64,000 bases of DNA from Hoeflea sp. (GTDB taxonomy: Bacteria; Pseudomonadota; Alphaproteobacteria; Rhizobiales; Rhizobiaceae), in contig JAHRFE010000029.1 of NCBI GenBank assembly GCA_019084245.1, forward strand, positions 62,001 to 126,000. The letters are read 5' to 3'. The position numbers were made by a program, and so were the translations under genes. Below are positions 53,830 to 63,254 of the stretch, piece by piece (the stretch's first letter is position 1; every line of letters starts with the position of its first letter). The notes beneath the pieces are model-generated. The model searched no databases, was not told where the DNA came from, and was given only the letters and a program-made list of their open reading frames with translations.

Positions 53830-55053
53830 ATGACGATCGTACTTCGCTCAGATGACATGCGAAGACGCAACCGGCTGCGCATCATTCAGATCGTGCGGCG
53901 CGGGGGCACGGTCAGCCGTGGAGAAATCGCACAGGCCGCCACGCTCAGCCCGGCGACAGTGTCGACGATCTCGAGCGAACTGATCGTCGAGGGCGTTCTC
54001 ATCGCACGCAGCGCCGAAACAGGACCGAGCGCCGGGCGTGGCCGTCCGAGCACCAGCCTGTCGGTCAATCCACAGTTTTGTCATGCCGTCCTGATCATTC
54101 TCAAGATCGGCGCGGTCAACGTCGCCATTGTCGATTATGCCGGCACGGTGATCGCGCGCGAGCATTTCCACCTCGACATGGCCAATGTCACCATGGAGGA
54201 TTTCCGCGACACGCTGATCACCGAGATCCGTCAGACCTGGAATGCCTCCGGGCTTGCCGCTGGCCAACTCGCGCGCATTTCGATCGGCATCCAGGGCACG
54301 ACCGATATCGCCGGGCTGCGGCTGCTGCGTTCGCCTATGACGCCGCTGACTGATATTCCAGTGGCCTTTTGGCTGGAAGAGGAATTTGGCGTGCCGGTGA
54401 GGCTCGCCAATGATTGCGACCTGATCGCCCGGGCGCTGAACTGGCGCGATCCGGAGCGCTACAGCGACAATTTCGCCGCCATACTGCTGGCCCACGGCGT
54501 CGGCATGGGCCTGTTCTTGCGCGGCCAGATCATCAACGGAACACGGTCCTCTGGAACGGAATTCGGCCATATGCTGCATCAGGCGGACGGCGCCCTGTGC
54601 CGTTGCGGATCAAACGGCTGCATTGAGGCCGATGCGGGCGATTATGCGATTACGCGCCGCTACCGGGGCAAACCCGTCAACGCGACACCGCAAAGCCATG
54701 TCGAGCCGGTCGAGATCATCCGTATCGCCGAGGCCGCCCGCGCGGGCGACGCGCTCGCTGCCGAAACATTTGCGTCCGCCGGCCGTGCGCTGGGAACGGG
54801 CCTGGCGGGCATCTTCGCGCTTGTCGATCCGTTCAGGATCGCCTTTGTCGGCCACGGTGCTGCGGCCTTCGACCTGATGGAGCCGGCGTTGCGCGAGGTT
54901 CTCAAGAACTCGAACGCGTCGGCCGCGAGCAATATCCCGATTGATCTCTATGTTGACGAAATGCCGCTGGTGTTCGAAGGCTGCGGCATCGGCGCGCTCC
55001 TGGAGATCGACGCCACGCAGGCCGACCGGGTTGGGGAAACCTCAAAGCCCTGA
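53830..55053 (+). CDS. xylR: ROK-family transcriptional regulator (XylR-like)
   Basis: A 407-residue ROK repressor: N-terminal winged helix (about 15-70; VSRGEIAQAATLSPATVSTI) and a sugar-kinase-like C-terminal domain with GTEFGHMLHQADGALCRCGSNGCIEADAGDYA, including the zinc-binding cysteines. AAGGAGG lies 12 bases upstream of ATG 53830 (a second purine run touches the ATG). It is divergent from xylF and should repress the xylose operon until a sugar binds. The upstream open stretch to 53722 is not protein-like. No xylose isomerase or kinase genes are nearby. Confidence 0.85.
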   Translation: MTIVLRSDDMRRRNRLRIIQIVRRGGTVSRGEIAQAATLSPATVSTISSELIVEGVLIARSAETGPSAGRGRPSTSLSVNPQFCHAVLIILKIGAVNVAIVDYAGTVIAREHFHLDMANVTMEDFRDTLITEIRQTWNASGLAAGQLARISIGIQGTTDIAGLRLLRSPMTPLTDIPVAFWLEEEFGVPVRLANDCDLIARALNWRDPERYSDNFAAILLAHGVGMGLFLRGQIINGTRSSGTEFGHMLHQADGALCRCGSNGCIEADAGDYAITRRYRGKPVNATPQSHVEPVEIIRIAEAARAGDALAAETFASAGRALGTGLAGIFALVDPFRIAFVGHGAAAFDLMEPALREVLKNSNASAASNIPIDLYVDEMPLVFEGCGIGALLEIDATQADRVGETSKP

Positions 55054-55114
55054 TGGCAAGGCGGCGGCGGGAGAAAACCCGGAAGCAAAGCCCCCAAGCA
55101 AGGAGGAATGCAGC

Positions 55115-56551
55115 ATGATTTCAGTGAACAGGATGCCCGGAGCGGTAAGCCTCGCCCTTGTTCTCGGACTTCAAGTGGGATGGGCGCCGGCAGTCCTTGC
55201 AGATGAGCCCTGGGCCGAGCGCACGCAAGCCCTCGGCGCGATCAGCGAGATGCCATCGGGGGTCTTGTCCAGATCTGAACTCGCAAACCTTACCGCCATT
55301 GGCGAAGCCTTGTTCAGTGCAAACTTCACCACGCAGGACGGCGTGGGCCGGCCGCAGGCGACGCAAGCGATCGATCCAACCCGGCGAAAACACCCGCGCG
55401 AGCAGGTGTTTTTCCGCACTGCGGGTCCTGATGCCGGATCCTGCGCGGCCTGCCACAACCAGCCCGTCGTTGGGGGCGCGGGCGATTTTGTAACGAACGT
55501 CTTTACCTCAGAAGGGTTCGAAAGCGCCGATTTCGATTCGCTCGATCCGCAGTTTTCCAACGAGCGCGGCAGCAACCACCTCTTCGGCGCCGGCCTGGTT
55601 GAGATGCTGGCGCGGGAAATGAGCCATGAGCTTCAGTCAATCCGAGGCGAAACCCTTTCCCGAGCACGCGCTGACAACGCCGCCATCCGCCGCAAGCTTG
55701 AAACCAAGGGCGTCGAGTTCGGCTTCATAACCGCCGAACCCGACGGCTCGGTCAATCTTGACGAGCTTGATGGCGTCGATACCGATCTCGTGATCCGCCC
55801 CTTCAGCCAGAAAGGCGTGATGACCTCGCTCAGGCAGTTCACCGTCAACGCCATGAACCACCACCATGGCATTCAACCCGATGAGAGGTTCGGCGCGCGC
55901 TGGACCGGGTCGGATGATCACGACGGCGACGGAAAATCGAACGAGATGTCCGCGGCCGATGTCTCCGCGCTGGTTGCCTGGCAGGCGACGTTGCCCGCTC
56001 CGGTGCAGATGGTTCCCGAGGTGGAGGGCTGGGCCGAGGCGGCCGCGCGCGGCGAAGACAAATTTTCGGATTTCGGCTGCGCCACCTGTCACCGCCCTGC
56101 CCTGCCGCTCGACAGTCTGGCCTTCGCCGACCCCGGCCCGTTCGATCTGGCCGGCACGCTCAATGACCGCCAGGTCGCACAAAAGGCGATCTATGATTTC
56201 ACGTTGCTCGAGTGGGCGGCGCAGTTGCCCCGCGACGACCAGGGCAGTGTGCTGGTGCCCTTGTTCGGCGACCTGAAGCGGCATGTGATGACCGGCAACC
56301 AGATAGATGCGCTCGGCAACGAGCTTCTGTCGCAACGTTTCGTGGAGCGGAACATTTTCCAGACCGCAGAATTGTGGGGGGTCGGGTCCACAGGACCCTA
56401 TGGCCACCGCAATGATTTCACCACTCTTGATGAGATCATACTCGCCCATGGCGGCGCTGGGCGCGAGTCCCGCGACGCCTATGCCGCGGCCGCCGACGCG
56501 GACAAATCGGCATTGATTGCATTTCTCAAGACCCTGGTGATCATCCCATGA
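55115..56551 (+). CDS. Exported di-heme cytochrome c oxidoreductase (DUF1111/DHOR type)
   Basis: A 478-residue periplasmic protein with a signal peptide (MISVNRMPGAVSLALVLGLQ, cut near VLA-DEP). Two heme-c motifs, CAACH at about residue 110 and CATCH at about 322, plus FGAGLVEMLAREMSHEL and TAELWGVGSTGPYGHRNDFTTL, place it in the di-heme oxidoreductase/MauG-related cytochrome peroxidase family. The reaction is unknown. AAGGAGG eight bases before ATG 55115 supports the start (an out-of-frame ATG at 55108 is skipped). The stop overlaps the ATG of the FG-GAP protein, so the two are a coupled pair. Confidence 0.83.
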   Translation: MISVNRMPGAVSLALVLGLQVGWAPAVLADEPWAERTQALGAISEMPSGVLSRSELANLTAIGEALFSANFTTQDGVGRPQATQAIDPTRRKHPREQVFFRTAGPDAGSCAACHNQPVVGGAGDFVTNVFTSEGFESADFDSLDPQFSNERGSNHLFGAGLVEMLAREMSHELQSIRGETLSRARADNAAIRRKLETKGVEFGFITAEPDGSVNLDELDGVDTDLVIRPFSQKGVMTSLRQFTVNAMNHHHGIQPDERFGARWTGSDDHDGDGKSNEMSAADVSALVAWQATLPAPVQMVPEVEGWAEAAARGEDKFSDFGCATCHRPALPLDSLAFADPGPFDLAGTLNDRQVAQKAIYDFTLLEWAAQLPRDDQGSVLVPLFGDLKRHVMTGNQIDALGNELLSQRFVERNIFQTAELWGVGSTGPYGHRNDFTTLDEIILAHGGAGRESRDAYAAAADADKSALIAFLKTLVIIP

Positions 56552-58197
56552 AGCGTGTTCGTTCCCTGTCTTGCACCGTGGGCCTCTTGCTCTCAGCCTT
56601 CGTTTATCCCGCCATTGCTGAAACGACGTTTACCTCTGACGTGCCGATCCTGAATGAGGAAGCCGCGAGCGCAGGCATCGATCACAGCTACACGGGCGGC
56701 TGGGAGTTCTTCGTCGGCGGCGGCGTGGCGAGCTTTGACTGCAATGGCGACCGCCTTCCCGATCTGGTGATCGCAGGAGGCGCATCGCCTGCCGGGTTCT
56801 ATGTCAATGAGAGCGCGACAGGCGGGGCGCTGGCTTTCAAGCCGCTTGATACCGGACTGGACGCGGAAGATCTCACCGGTGTGCTCGGCGCCTATCCGGT
56901 CGACATCGACAATGACCGGCACATGGATCTCGTGCTGCTCAAGCTCGGCCGCAATCTTGTGCTCAAGGGCGGACCTGACTGCACGTTCGAAAAGGCCAAT
57001 CGAAGCTTTGAGATCGATGGTGGCAGGGCCTGGTCAACCAGCATGTCGGCGATCTGGGAAAGGAACAGCCGGTTCCCGACCATCGCGATCGGCAATTATG
57101 TCGACCGCTCCGCACCGGGAACACCTTTTGGAACCTGCGAACCCAACCAATTGCTGCGGTCCCGCCCAGGTGAAGCGCCCGATTATTCGGAACCGTTGAC
57201 GCTGGAGCCCGGCTATTGCGCCCTGTCGATGCTGTTTACCGACTGGAACCGGTCGGGACAGCCGGATCTCAGGATCACCAATGACCGGCAATACTACCGA
57301 GAGGGTCAGGAGCAGTTGTGGCAGATGTCCGAGGGCCGTCCGCCACGGCTCTATTCGGCGTCGCAAGGCTGGCAGCGCCTGACCATCTGGGGCATGGGAA
57401 TCGCCGAAACCGATTTCGATGCGGACGGGCTTCCCGAATACGCGCTCACCTCCATGGGCGACACAAAGCTGCAAAAGCTTGACGAGGAAGCGGGAGAAGA
57501 CCGGCCGACCTACCGGGACATCGCATTCGAGAAAGGCGTGACGGCGCAGCGACCCTACACCGGCGGCGACCACAAGCCCTCGACCGGCTGGCACAGCCAG
57601 TTCGCCGATATCAACAACGACACGCTCACGGATCTGTTCATCGCCAAGGGCAACGTCCAGTCCATGCCGGACTTTGCCAGTTTCGACCCCGACAATCTGC
57701 TGCTTGGCGGATTTGACGACAGCTTCCACGAAAAAGGGCTCGAAGCCGGGATCGCGCTCGATACGCGCGGGCGCGGTGCGGTTGTGGAGGATTTCAACAT
57801 GGATGGCATGCTCGATCTGCTGGTCGTCAACCGCGAACATCCCGCCAGCCTGTTTCGCAATCTGGGCGCAAAAACCGACTGGGGGCACCGGCCGCTGGGC
57901 AACTGGGTGAAGATCGAGCTGGATAATGGCAAGATCAATCCCAACGCTGTGGGCGCGCTGATTTCCGTGCGCACCGGCACCCGCACCCAGACCCGCAGGA
58001 TCCAGGTCGGCGGCGGTCATGCTTCAGGCCGGGCGGGTTTCGTGCATGTCGGCGTCGGCGTGTCCGAACGCGCGACCATCCGCGTGCAATGGCCCGACGG
58101 CGAATGGAGCCATCCCTACCGTGTGTTTGCCAACCAGCATGTGCGGATCATCCGCGGCGAGGCCAATGCACGCTACTGGTACCCTGCAGCGCAGTAA
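56548..58197 (+). CDS. Exported FG-GAP/ASPIC-UnbV beta-propeller protein (CRTAC1-like)
   Basis: A 549-residue secreted protein (signal MKRVRSLSCTVGLLLSAFVY, cut near AIA-ETT). At least five calcium-loop repeats of the FG-GAP/VCBS type are visible: DCNGDRLPD (about 63), DIDNDRHMD (118), DFDADGLPE (289), DINNDTLTD (353) and DFNMDGMLD (414). The C-terminal 90 residues are an ASPIC/UnbV domain (GALISVRTGTRTQTRRIQVGGG). Function is unknown; CRTAC1-like proteins are exported adhesion or binding modules. Its ATG overlaps the di-heme cytochrome stop, so the two probably work together in the periplasm. Confidence 0.82.
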   Translation: MKRVRSLSCTVGLLLSAFVYPAIAETTFTSDVPILNEEAASAGIDHSYTGGWEFFVGGGVASFDCNGDRLPDLVIAGGASPAGFYVNESATGGALAFKPLDTGLDAEDLTGVLGAYPVDIDNDRHMDLVLLKLGRNLVLKGGPDCTFEKANRSFEIDGGRAWSTSMSAIWERNSRFPTIAIGNYVDRSAPGTPFGTCEPNQLLRSRPGEAPDYSEPLTLEPGYCALSMLFTDWNRSGQPDLRITNDRQYYREGQEQLWQMSEGRPPRLYSASQGWQRLTIWGMGIAETDFDADGLPEYALTSMGDTKLQKLDEEAGEDRPTYRDIAFEKGVTAQRPYTGGDHKPSTGWHSQFADINNDTLTDLFIAKGNVQSMPDFASFDPDNLLLGGFDDSFHEKGLEAGIALDTRGRGAVVEDFNMDGMLDLLVVNREHPASLFRNLGAKTDWGHRPLGNWVKIELDNGKINPNAVGALISVRTGTRTQTRRIQVGGGHASGRAGFVHVGVGVSERATIRVQWPDGEWSHPYRVFANQHVRIIRGEANARYWYPAAQ

Positions 58198-58215
58198 TGA
58201 GGCCGCTTGGCATCC

Positions 58216-58950
58216 TCACTCGATATATCCGTGGCGCATGGCGTAGGCCACAGCCTGGGTTCGGTTGACCGCGCCTACCTTGCGGGCGACGTTGTTGAGG
58301 TAGTGATTGACCGTGTGTTCCGACAGATCGAGAATCCGGCCGATTTCAACCGATGTCTTGCCTGCCGCGGTCCAGAGCAGACACTCACGTTCACGATCGG
58401 TCAGGGGGGACGCGGATTTGGCCGGCTTGGCCGAAACCTGACGCAATTTTTGATGCATCAGATGCGCGTAAAGCGTCATCTCAGCGGTTTCACAGGCGCT
58501 CATCGGCGGACGATTGCCAAGGAAACACACGGCCGCGGCGCCATGGTCCGGATCATAAACCGGGACGGTGAACCAGCAATCGAGATCGTTTTCAGTCATG
58601 GTCGCAATCGCAACCGTCTTCTCGCAGTCTGCCTGGGGCGAACCAGAAGCCCGAGGCCGGTGTTCGGAAGGCGCACCAGCCTCGCGTATCATGGCGGCCA
58701 GCGGATTGGCCGCCATCAATCCGTTGTCCTCATATCCTTGAATGAGGTCGGAAGGCGCGGAGGTAATGACCACCGCCTCGGAAAACGCTCCGCTTGCAGA
58801 GCCCGACGTGTTGGCGACGAGAAAAAACTTGAAACCGAACTGTTCGGTGATTTCCCGAAGCAGCCGGAAGATGTCAAACTGGGAAACACATTGATACACA
58901 CGCTGGCGCATGGCCTGCATGTCCTGCTCTCGCGAATCGAGACCGGTCAT
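58216..58950 (-). CDS. LuxR-family regulator with autoinducer-binding-like domain (solo)
   Basis: A 244-residue protein with an N-terminal autoinducer-binding-like domain (about 20-165) and a clear C-terminal LuxR helix-turn-helix (about 178-240; PLTDRERECLLWTAAGKTSV then RILDLSEHTVNHYLNNVARK). No luxI-type synthase is in the window. Several residues that hold acyl-homoserine lactones in TraR/LuxR are not recognisable (the DP-type segment reads MAANPLAAM), so another ligand or none is possible. It converges on the FG-GAP gene with 18 bases between stops. Confidence 0.85.
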   Translation of the reverse strand: MTGLDSREQDMQAMRQRVYQCVSQFDIFRLLREITEQFGFKFFLVANTSGSASGAFSEAVVITSAPSDLIQGYEDNGLMAANPLAAMIREAGAPSEHRPRASGSPQADCEKTVAIATMTENDLDCWFTVPVYDPDHGAAAVCFLGNRPPMSACETAEMTLYAHLMHQKLRQVSAKPAKSASPLTDRERECLLWTAAGKTSVEIGRILDLSEHTVNHYLNNVARKVGAVNRTQAVAYAMRHGYIE

Positions 58951-59267
58951 CGGCCCTCCAACCGCAAGAGGTTTCCCCGCTTCATGATTCTGGCTGGTTG
59001 AGCTCCGCCTCGAACGGATCCGACCTTGTTTTTACATGGCAAGCGGTTCATGCAACCCCGGATTCTTCCACACCACTGACATTTGGAGCTGCTTACCCCA
59101 ATTCAGACCAGCCCCCACCCAAGTGGCTGTCTAGGAACACTTAAACTTAAGGATATACTAAAATTGAAGAGATGCAAAACCTTGATCCCCAGATAGTTTC
59201 GTATTGTCCGACAAGCCGCAAAGGTCATAGTGTCGCAAGCAGGACGAGGAGAACCAAAGGGGATGAC
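58951..59267. other. Divergent region upstream of the LuxR solo and acyl-CoA synthetase genes
   Basis: About 315 bases. The right half contains an A/T-rich stretch ACACTTAAACTTAAGGATA (59129-59147) that probably holds promoter elements, but no consensus pair or clear dyad stands out. No small gene is supported. Confidence 0.45.
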
Positions 59268-60896
59268 ATGCTTGGGATGATGCAGGACTGGCCGTTGCTT
59301 TGCCACAAGGTCATTGACCATGCCGCAACCTATCACGGCCAGCGAGAGGTGGTGTCGCGCTCGGTGGAGGGACCTTTTCACCGGACAAACTACCGGGAAG
59401 TTCGCGCCCGCTCGCTCAAGCTTGCGCAACGGCTGGACCGGGATGGCTATGGGCTCGGCGACCGCATTGCGACGATGGCCTGGAATACCTGGCGGCATCT
59501 GGAGTCCTGGTACGGAATTCTGGGAATTGGCGCGATTTATCACACGCTCAATCCCAGGCTTTTTCCCGACCAGATAGCCTGGATCATGAACGACGCCGAA
59601 GACAGGATGCTGTTTGTCGATCTCACCTTCGTCAAGCTGGCCGAGATGATCGCGCCGAAAGTACCGAGCCTCGAGCGAATCATCATTCTCACCGATGATG
59701 TGCACATGCCCGAAACCTCGCTCACAAACGCGATCTCCTACGAGAGCTACATTGCTGATGCCGACGGCGATTTCGCCTGGCATGACTTCGACGAGAGAAC
59801 GGCTGCGGGCATGTGCTACACATCCGGCACCACGGGCGATCCGAAGGGCGTGCTGTACTCGCACCGTTCCAATGTCCTGCATGCCATGGCAGCGCTGCAG
59901 CCAGACATGCTCTCTCTCGCCTCGCGTGACCGGCTGATGCCGGTGGTGCCGCTGTTTCACGCCAATGGCTGGTCCACTGCCTTTTCCGGCCCGATGTCGG
60001 GATGCGCGATGGTGATGCCGGGCGCCGGAATGGATGGCGCGTCGATCTACGAAATACTGACAAGGGAGAAGGTCACGATCACGGCGGCGGTGCCGACGAT
60101 CTGGCTGATGCTGCTTCAGCACATGGAAAAGCACGGCGGCGCCCTTCCCGATCTTTCCCGCGTGGTGATCGGAGGGTCGGCCTGCCCACGCGCAATCACA
60201 AGAGCATTCCAGGACGATTACGGCGTCGAGGTAATCCATGCCTGGGGCATGACGGAAATGAGCCCGCTTGGAACCATCTGCTCGATCAAGCCGGAATACA
60301 GCCATCTCGAAGGCGAAGCCAAGCTTGATATCCAGGCCAAGCAGGGGCATCCGCCGTTTACTGTCGAAATGAAAATCACCGATGATGAAAACGAGGAGTT
60401 GCCCTGGGACGGCAAGACCTTCGGCCGGCTCAAGGTTCGCGGGCCCGCCGTTTCGTCGTCCTACTACAAGGGCCGCGGCCAAGAACAGTTCGACGCAGAG
60501 AACTGGTTCGACACCGGCGATGTGGCGCATATCGACGCCTATGGCTACATGCAGATCACAGACCGGGCCAAGGATGTGATCAAGTCCGGCGGCGAATGGA
60601 TTTCCACCATCGAGATCGAGAACCTGGCGGTCGGACATCCGGATGTGGCCGAAGCCGCCGTGATCGGCGTCGCTCACCCGAAATGGGACGAACGTCCGCT
60701 GCTGGTGGTGGTCGTCAAGGAGGGCCGGTCGCCAAGCAAGCAATCATTGTTCGACTTCCTGGAAGGCAAGATCGCCAAATGGTGGATGCCGGACGACGTG
60801 GTCTTCGTTGAGGAAATCCCGCATACCGCGACGGGAAAAATTCAGAAGACGGTTCTGCGCAAGACGCTCAAGGACTACCATCTGCCCACTGCCTGA
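59268..60896 (+). CDS. AMP-forming fatty acyl-CoA synthetase (AlkK-like)
   Basis: A 542-residue ANL-superfamily enzyme that activates medium- or long-chain fatty acids to acyl-CoA. Motifs: P-loop [18 protein letters not shown] (about 182-199), [41 protein letters not shown] (hinge and A8) and catalytic Lys in [13 protein letters not shown] near the C-terminus. ATG 59268 ([11 protein letters not shown]) is the standard start of this subfamily and follows AAAGGGGA. An upstream frame of 32 codons is not protein-like. It is followed 23 bases later by the sugar dehydrogenase gene but functional linkage is doubtful. Confidence 0.88.
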   Translation: MLGMMQDWPLLCHKVIDHAATYHGQREVVSRSVEGPFHRTNYREVRARSLKLAQRLDRDGYGLGDRIATMAWNTWRHLESWYGILGIGAIYHTLNPRLFPDQIAWIMNDAEDRMLFVDLTFVKLAEMIAPKVPSLERIIILTDDVHMPETSLTNAISYESYIADADGDFAWHDFDERTAAGMCYTSGTTGDPKGVLYSHRSNVLHAMAALQPDMLSLASRDRLMPVVPLFHANGWSTAFSGPMSGCAMVMPGAGMDGASIYEILTREKVTITAAVPTIWLMLLQHMEKHGGALPDLSRVVIGGSACPRAITRAFQDDYGVEVIHAWGMTEMSPLGTICSIKPEYSHLEGEAKLDIQAKQGHPPFTVEMKITDDENEELPWDGKTFGRLKVRGPAVSSSYYKGRGQEQFDAENWFDTGDVAHIDAYGYMQITDRAKDVIKSGGEWISTIEIENLAVGHPDVAEAAVIGVAHPKWDERPLLVVVVKEGRSPSKQSLFDFLEGKIAKWWMPDDVVFVEEIPHTATGKIQKTVLRKTLKDYHLPTA

Positions 60897-60919
60897 AAAC
60901 CGCGACGCAGGAGCCAGCA

Positions 60920-61690
60920 ATGACTGAACAGACGACGATATTTCCAGATCTCAAGGGGGCCTCGGTGCTGATCACCGGCGGCGGCTCCGGCATCGGCGCG
61001 GCGCTGACCGAGGGCTTTGCCCGGCAGGGCGCGCGCGTCGCCTTCATCGACATTGCCGCAGACTCAAGCATGGCGCTGGTGGATCATCTGGCCGGCAAGG
61101 TCGACCACGCGCCGCTGTTCATCAAGGCCGATCTCACTGATCTCAACCAGTTGCGCACCGCCTGCGCCAAGGCCGACGAGGCGCATGGCGCGGTCACGGT
61201 GCTGATCAACAATGCTGCCCTTGATGACCGGCACGAGTTTCTGGAGATGAGCGGTGACTATTGGGACGAAAACCACGCGGTCAATCTGAGGCCCGTGGCC
61301 TTTGTCGCCCAGGCGGTAGCACCCGGTATGATTGCCGCAGGCGGCGGGGCGATCGTCAATTTCACATCGACTTCCTACATGCTCAATATCGGTTCCATGC
61401 CCGCCTACACCGCCGCCAAGGCAGGCATTGTGGGCCTCACCAAGGGACTTGCCGGACGGCTTGGTCCCGACGGCATCCGCGTCAATGCCATCGCGCCCGG
61501 CTGGGTGATGACGGAACGGCAGAAGCGGCTCTGGGTTACCGACGAGGGACTTGCCGCGATGATCGAACGGCAGTGCCTCAAACGGGCGATCGAGCCCGAG
61601 GACATGGTCGGGCCCTGCCTGTTCCTCGCCTCGAAAGCATCCGCGATGATCACCGCACAGGTTCTGATTGCTGATGGGGGCATGATGTGA
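60920..61690 (+). CDS. SDR sugar dehydrogenase (D-galactose 1-dehydrogenase candidate)
   Basis: A 256-residue classical SDR: VLITGGGSGIGAALTEG (NAD motif), Asp in FIDIAAD favouring NAD, NNAALDD, Ser in NFTSTSYML, catalytic Tyr/Lys in YTAAKAGIVG and the typical ending ITAQVLIADGGMM. Immediately upstream of dgoK and dgoA (GTGA overlap with dgoK), it most likely oxidises galactose or a similar aldose to its lactone, starting the De Ley-Doudoroff route known in rhizobia. L-arabinose or fucose are possible substrates too. Confidence 0.78.
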   Translation: MTEQTTIFPDLKGASVLITGGGSGIGAALTEGFARQGARVAFIDIAADSSMALVDHLAGKVDHAPLFIKADLTDLNQLRTACAKADEAHGAVTVLINNAALDDRHEFLEMSGDYWDENHAVNLRPVAFVAQAVAPGMIAAGGGAIVNFTSTSYMLNIGSMPAYTAAKAGIVGLTKGLAGRLGPDGIRVNAIAPGWVMTERQKRLWVTDEGLAAMIERQCLKRAIEPEDMVGPCLFLASKASAMITAQVLIADGGMM

Positions 61691-62619
61691 GCACGTTGCC
61701 TGCCATCATCGCGGTCGATTGGGGCACGTCGAGTTTCCGGCTGTGGCTGATGTCGAATGACGGCACGGTGCTGGCCGAACACCGCAGCCATGAGGGCATC
61801 ACCGAGGTTGCCGAGCGCGGCTTCGAAACAGTGTTGGAAAAACATCTCAGTGCGTTGCAGGTCCCGGGCACGCTGCCGGTGGTCATCTGCGGCATGGCCG
61901 GATCTCGGCAGGGATGGGTGGAAGCCGGCTATATCGACACGCCTGCCGATGTCACCACCATCAGCGTCAACGCCACGGTGGTGCCCGGCGTGGCGCGCCG
62001 GGTCATCATCATTCCGGGCCTCGCGGTGCGCTCTCTCACTGAGCCCGATGTGATGCGCGGCGAGGAAACGCAATTGCTCGGCGCGCATCTGGAACTGCCC
62101 GGCGGCGAGCGCTATTGCATGCCCGGCACGCACTCGAAATGGGTGAGCATGAACGGGGCCATGGTGACCGGGTTCGAGACCTTCATGACAGGCGAGTTGT
62201 TCGCCACCATCAGCGCCGGGACAATGCTGGTCCACTCCACTGGCGGCGAAGGCCAGGTGGACGCCCAGGATCCAGCTTTCCTGACGGGCGTCCGCGACGG
62301 CTGGACGCGGCCCGAGAAAACCACGCATCATCTGTTTTCAATTCGCGCCGGGCATTTGTTGCATGACAGAGGGATTGAAGAGAACCGAGCACGGCTTTCG
62401 GGCCTGCTGATCGGCGCGGAATTCGCTGGCGCCGGCATTCGCGGCGGCGAGCAGATCGGACTGGTGGCCAGTGGCGCTCTTCAAAGGCTTTACCACGCGG
62501 CGCTGTCGGAATGCGGCGTCACAGTTCGCGACATTGACGCTGATGTGGCAGTACGGCGGGGCCTGGTGGAATCCTGGCAACGATTTTCAAACCGGAGCGG
62601 GGATCTCAAGCGCACATGA
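61687..62619 (+). CDS. dgoK: 2-Dehydro-3-deoxygalactonokinase
   Basis: A 310-residue kinase that phosphorylates 2-dehydro-3-deoxy-D-galactonate. IAVDWGTSSFRLWL is the N-terminal phosphate motif of the family, with VICGMAGSRQGWVEA, PGTHSKWV and GLLIGAEFAGAG following. It starts with GTG overlapping the SDR stop, and its stop overlaps the dgoA ATG. Length fits the DgoK family (about 300). Identification is firm. Confidence 0.9.
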   Translation: MSTLPAIIAVDWGTSSFRLWLMSNDGTVLAEHRSHEGITEVAERGFETVLEKHLSALQVPGTLPVVICGMAGSRQGWVEAGYIDTPADVTTISVNATVVPGVARRVIIIPGLAVRSLTEPDVMRGEETQLLGAHLELPGGERYCMPGTHSKWVSMNGAMVTGFETFMTGELFATISAGTMLVHSTGGEGQVDAQDPAFLTGVRDGWTRPEKTTHHLFSIRAGHLLHDRGIEENRARLSGLLIGAEFAGAGIRGGEQIGLVASGALQRLYHAALSECGVTVRDIDADVAVRRGLVESWQRFSNRSGDLKRT

Positions 62620-63254
62620 TACGGATCAAATTTCCATCCATGAAACGCAGCCTGGTGGCGATCCTGCGCGGCATCAAGCCCGACGAGACCGCCGCGATCG
62701 TCGACGGCCTGATCGAGGCGGGTTTCACCGCAATTGAGATCCCGCTCAATTCGCCCGATCCGTTCAGGTCGATTGAAATCGCTGCCAGGCGGGCGCCAAA
62801 GGATGTGCTGATCGGCGCCGGCACTGTGCTCACGACGGACGATGCCGACCGGCTCAATGATGTCGGCGGACGGCTGATGGTAAGCCCCAATGTCGATGCT
62901 CAGGTGATCGCCCAGGCAACCTCGCACGGGATGGTGACAATGCCCGGCGTGTTCACGCCGACCGAAGCACTCGCTGCCTGTGCGGCAGGCGCCTCGGCGC
63001 TCAAGTTCTTTCCGGCCAACGTTCTCGGACCGTCCGGGATCAACGCCATCCGCGCGGTGCTGCCGAAGGATGTCGCGGTCGGCGCGGTCGGCGGGGTTTC
63101 CAACGATGATTTCGCCGCTTACGCGAAAGCTGGCATCCGCACCTTCGGGCTTGGATCGAGCCTCTACAAGGCAGGCATGGAGCCGGGAGAAGTCAAGCTA
63201 CACGGCGTGGCGGCGATCAGGGCCTATGACGCGCTTGAGGAGAACGGCCTATGA
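62616..63254 (+). CDS. dgoA: 2-Dehydro-3-deoxy-6-phosphogalactonate aldolase
   Basis: A 212-residue class I aldolase of the KDPG/KDPGal family splitting 2-dehydro-3-deoxy-6-phosphogalactonate into pyruvate and glyceraldehyde 3-phosphate. VAILRGIKPDE and catalytic Glu in AIEIPLNSPDP (about 41), GAGTV, and Schiff-base Lys in ALKFFPANVLGPSG (about 128) are present. It is coupled to dgoK (ATGA) and to the SMP-30 gene (ATGA). Confidence 0.92.
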   Translation: MIRIKFPSMKRSLVAILRGIKPDETAAIVDGLIEAGFTAIEIPLNSPDPFRSIEIAARRAPKDVLIGAGTVLTTDDADRLNDVGGRLMVSPNVDAQVIAQATSHGMVTMPGVFTPTEALAACAAGASALKFFPANVLGPSGINAIRAVLPKDVAVGAVGGVSNDDFAAYAKAGIRTFGLGSSLYKAGMEPGEVKLHGVAAIRAYDALEENGL

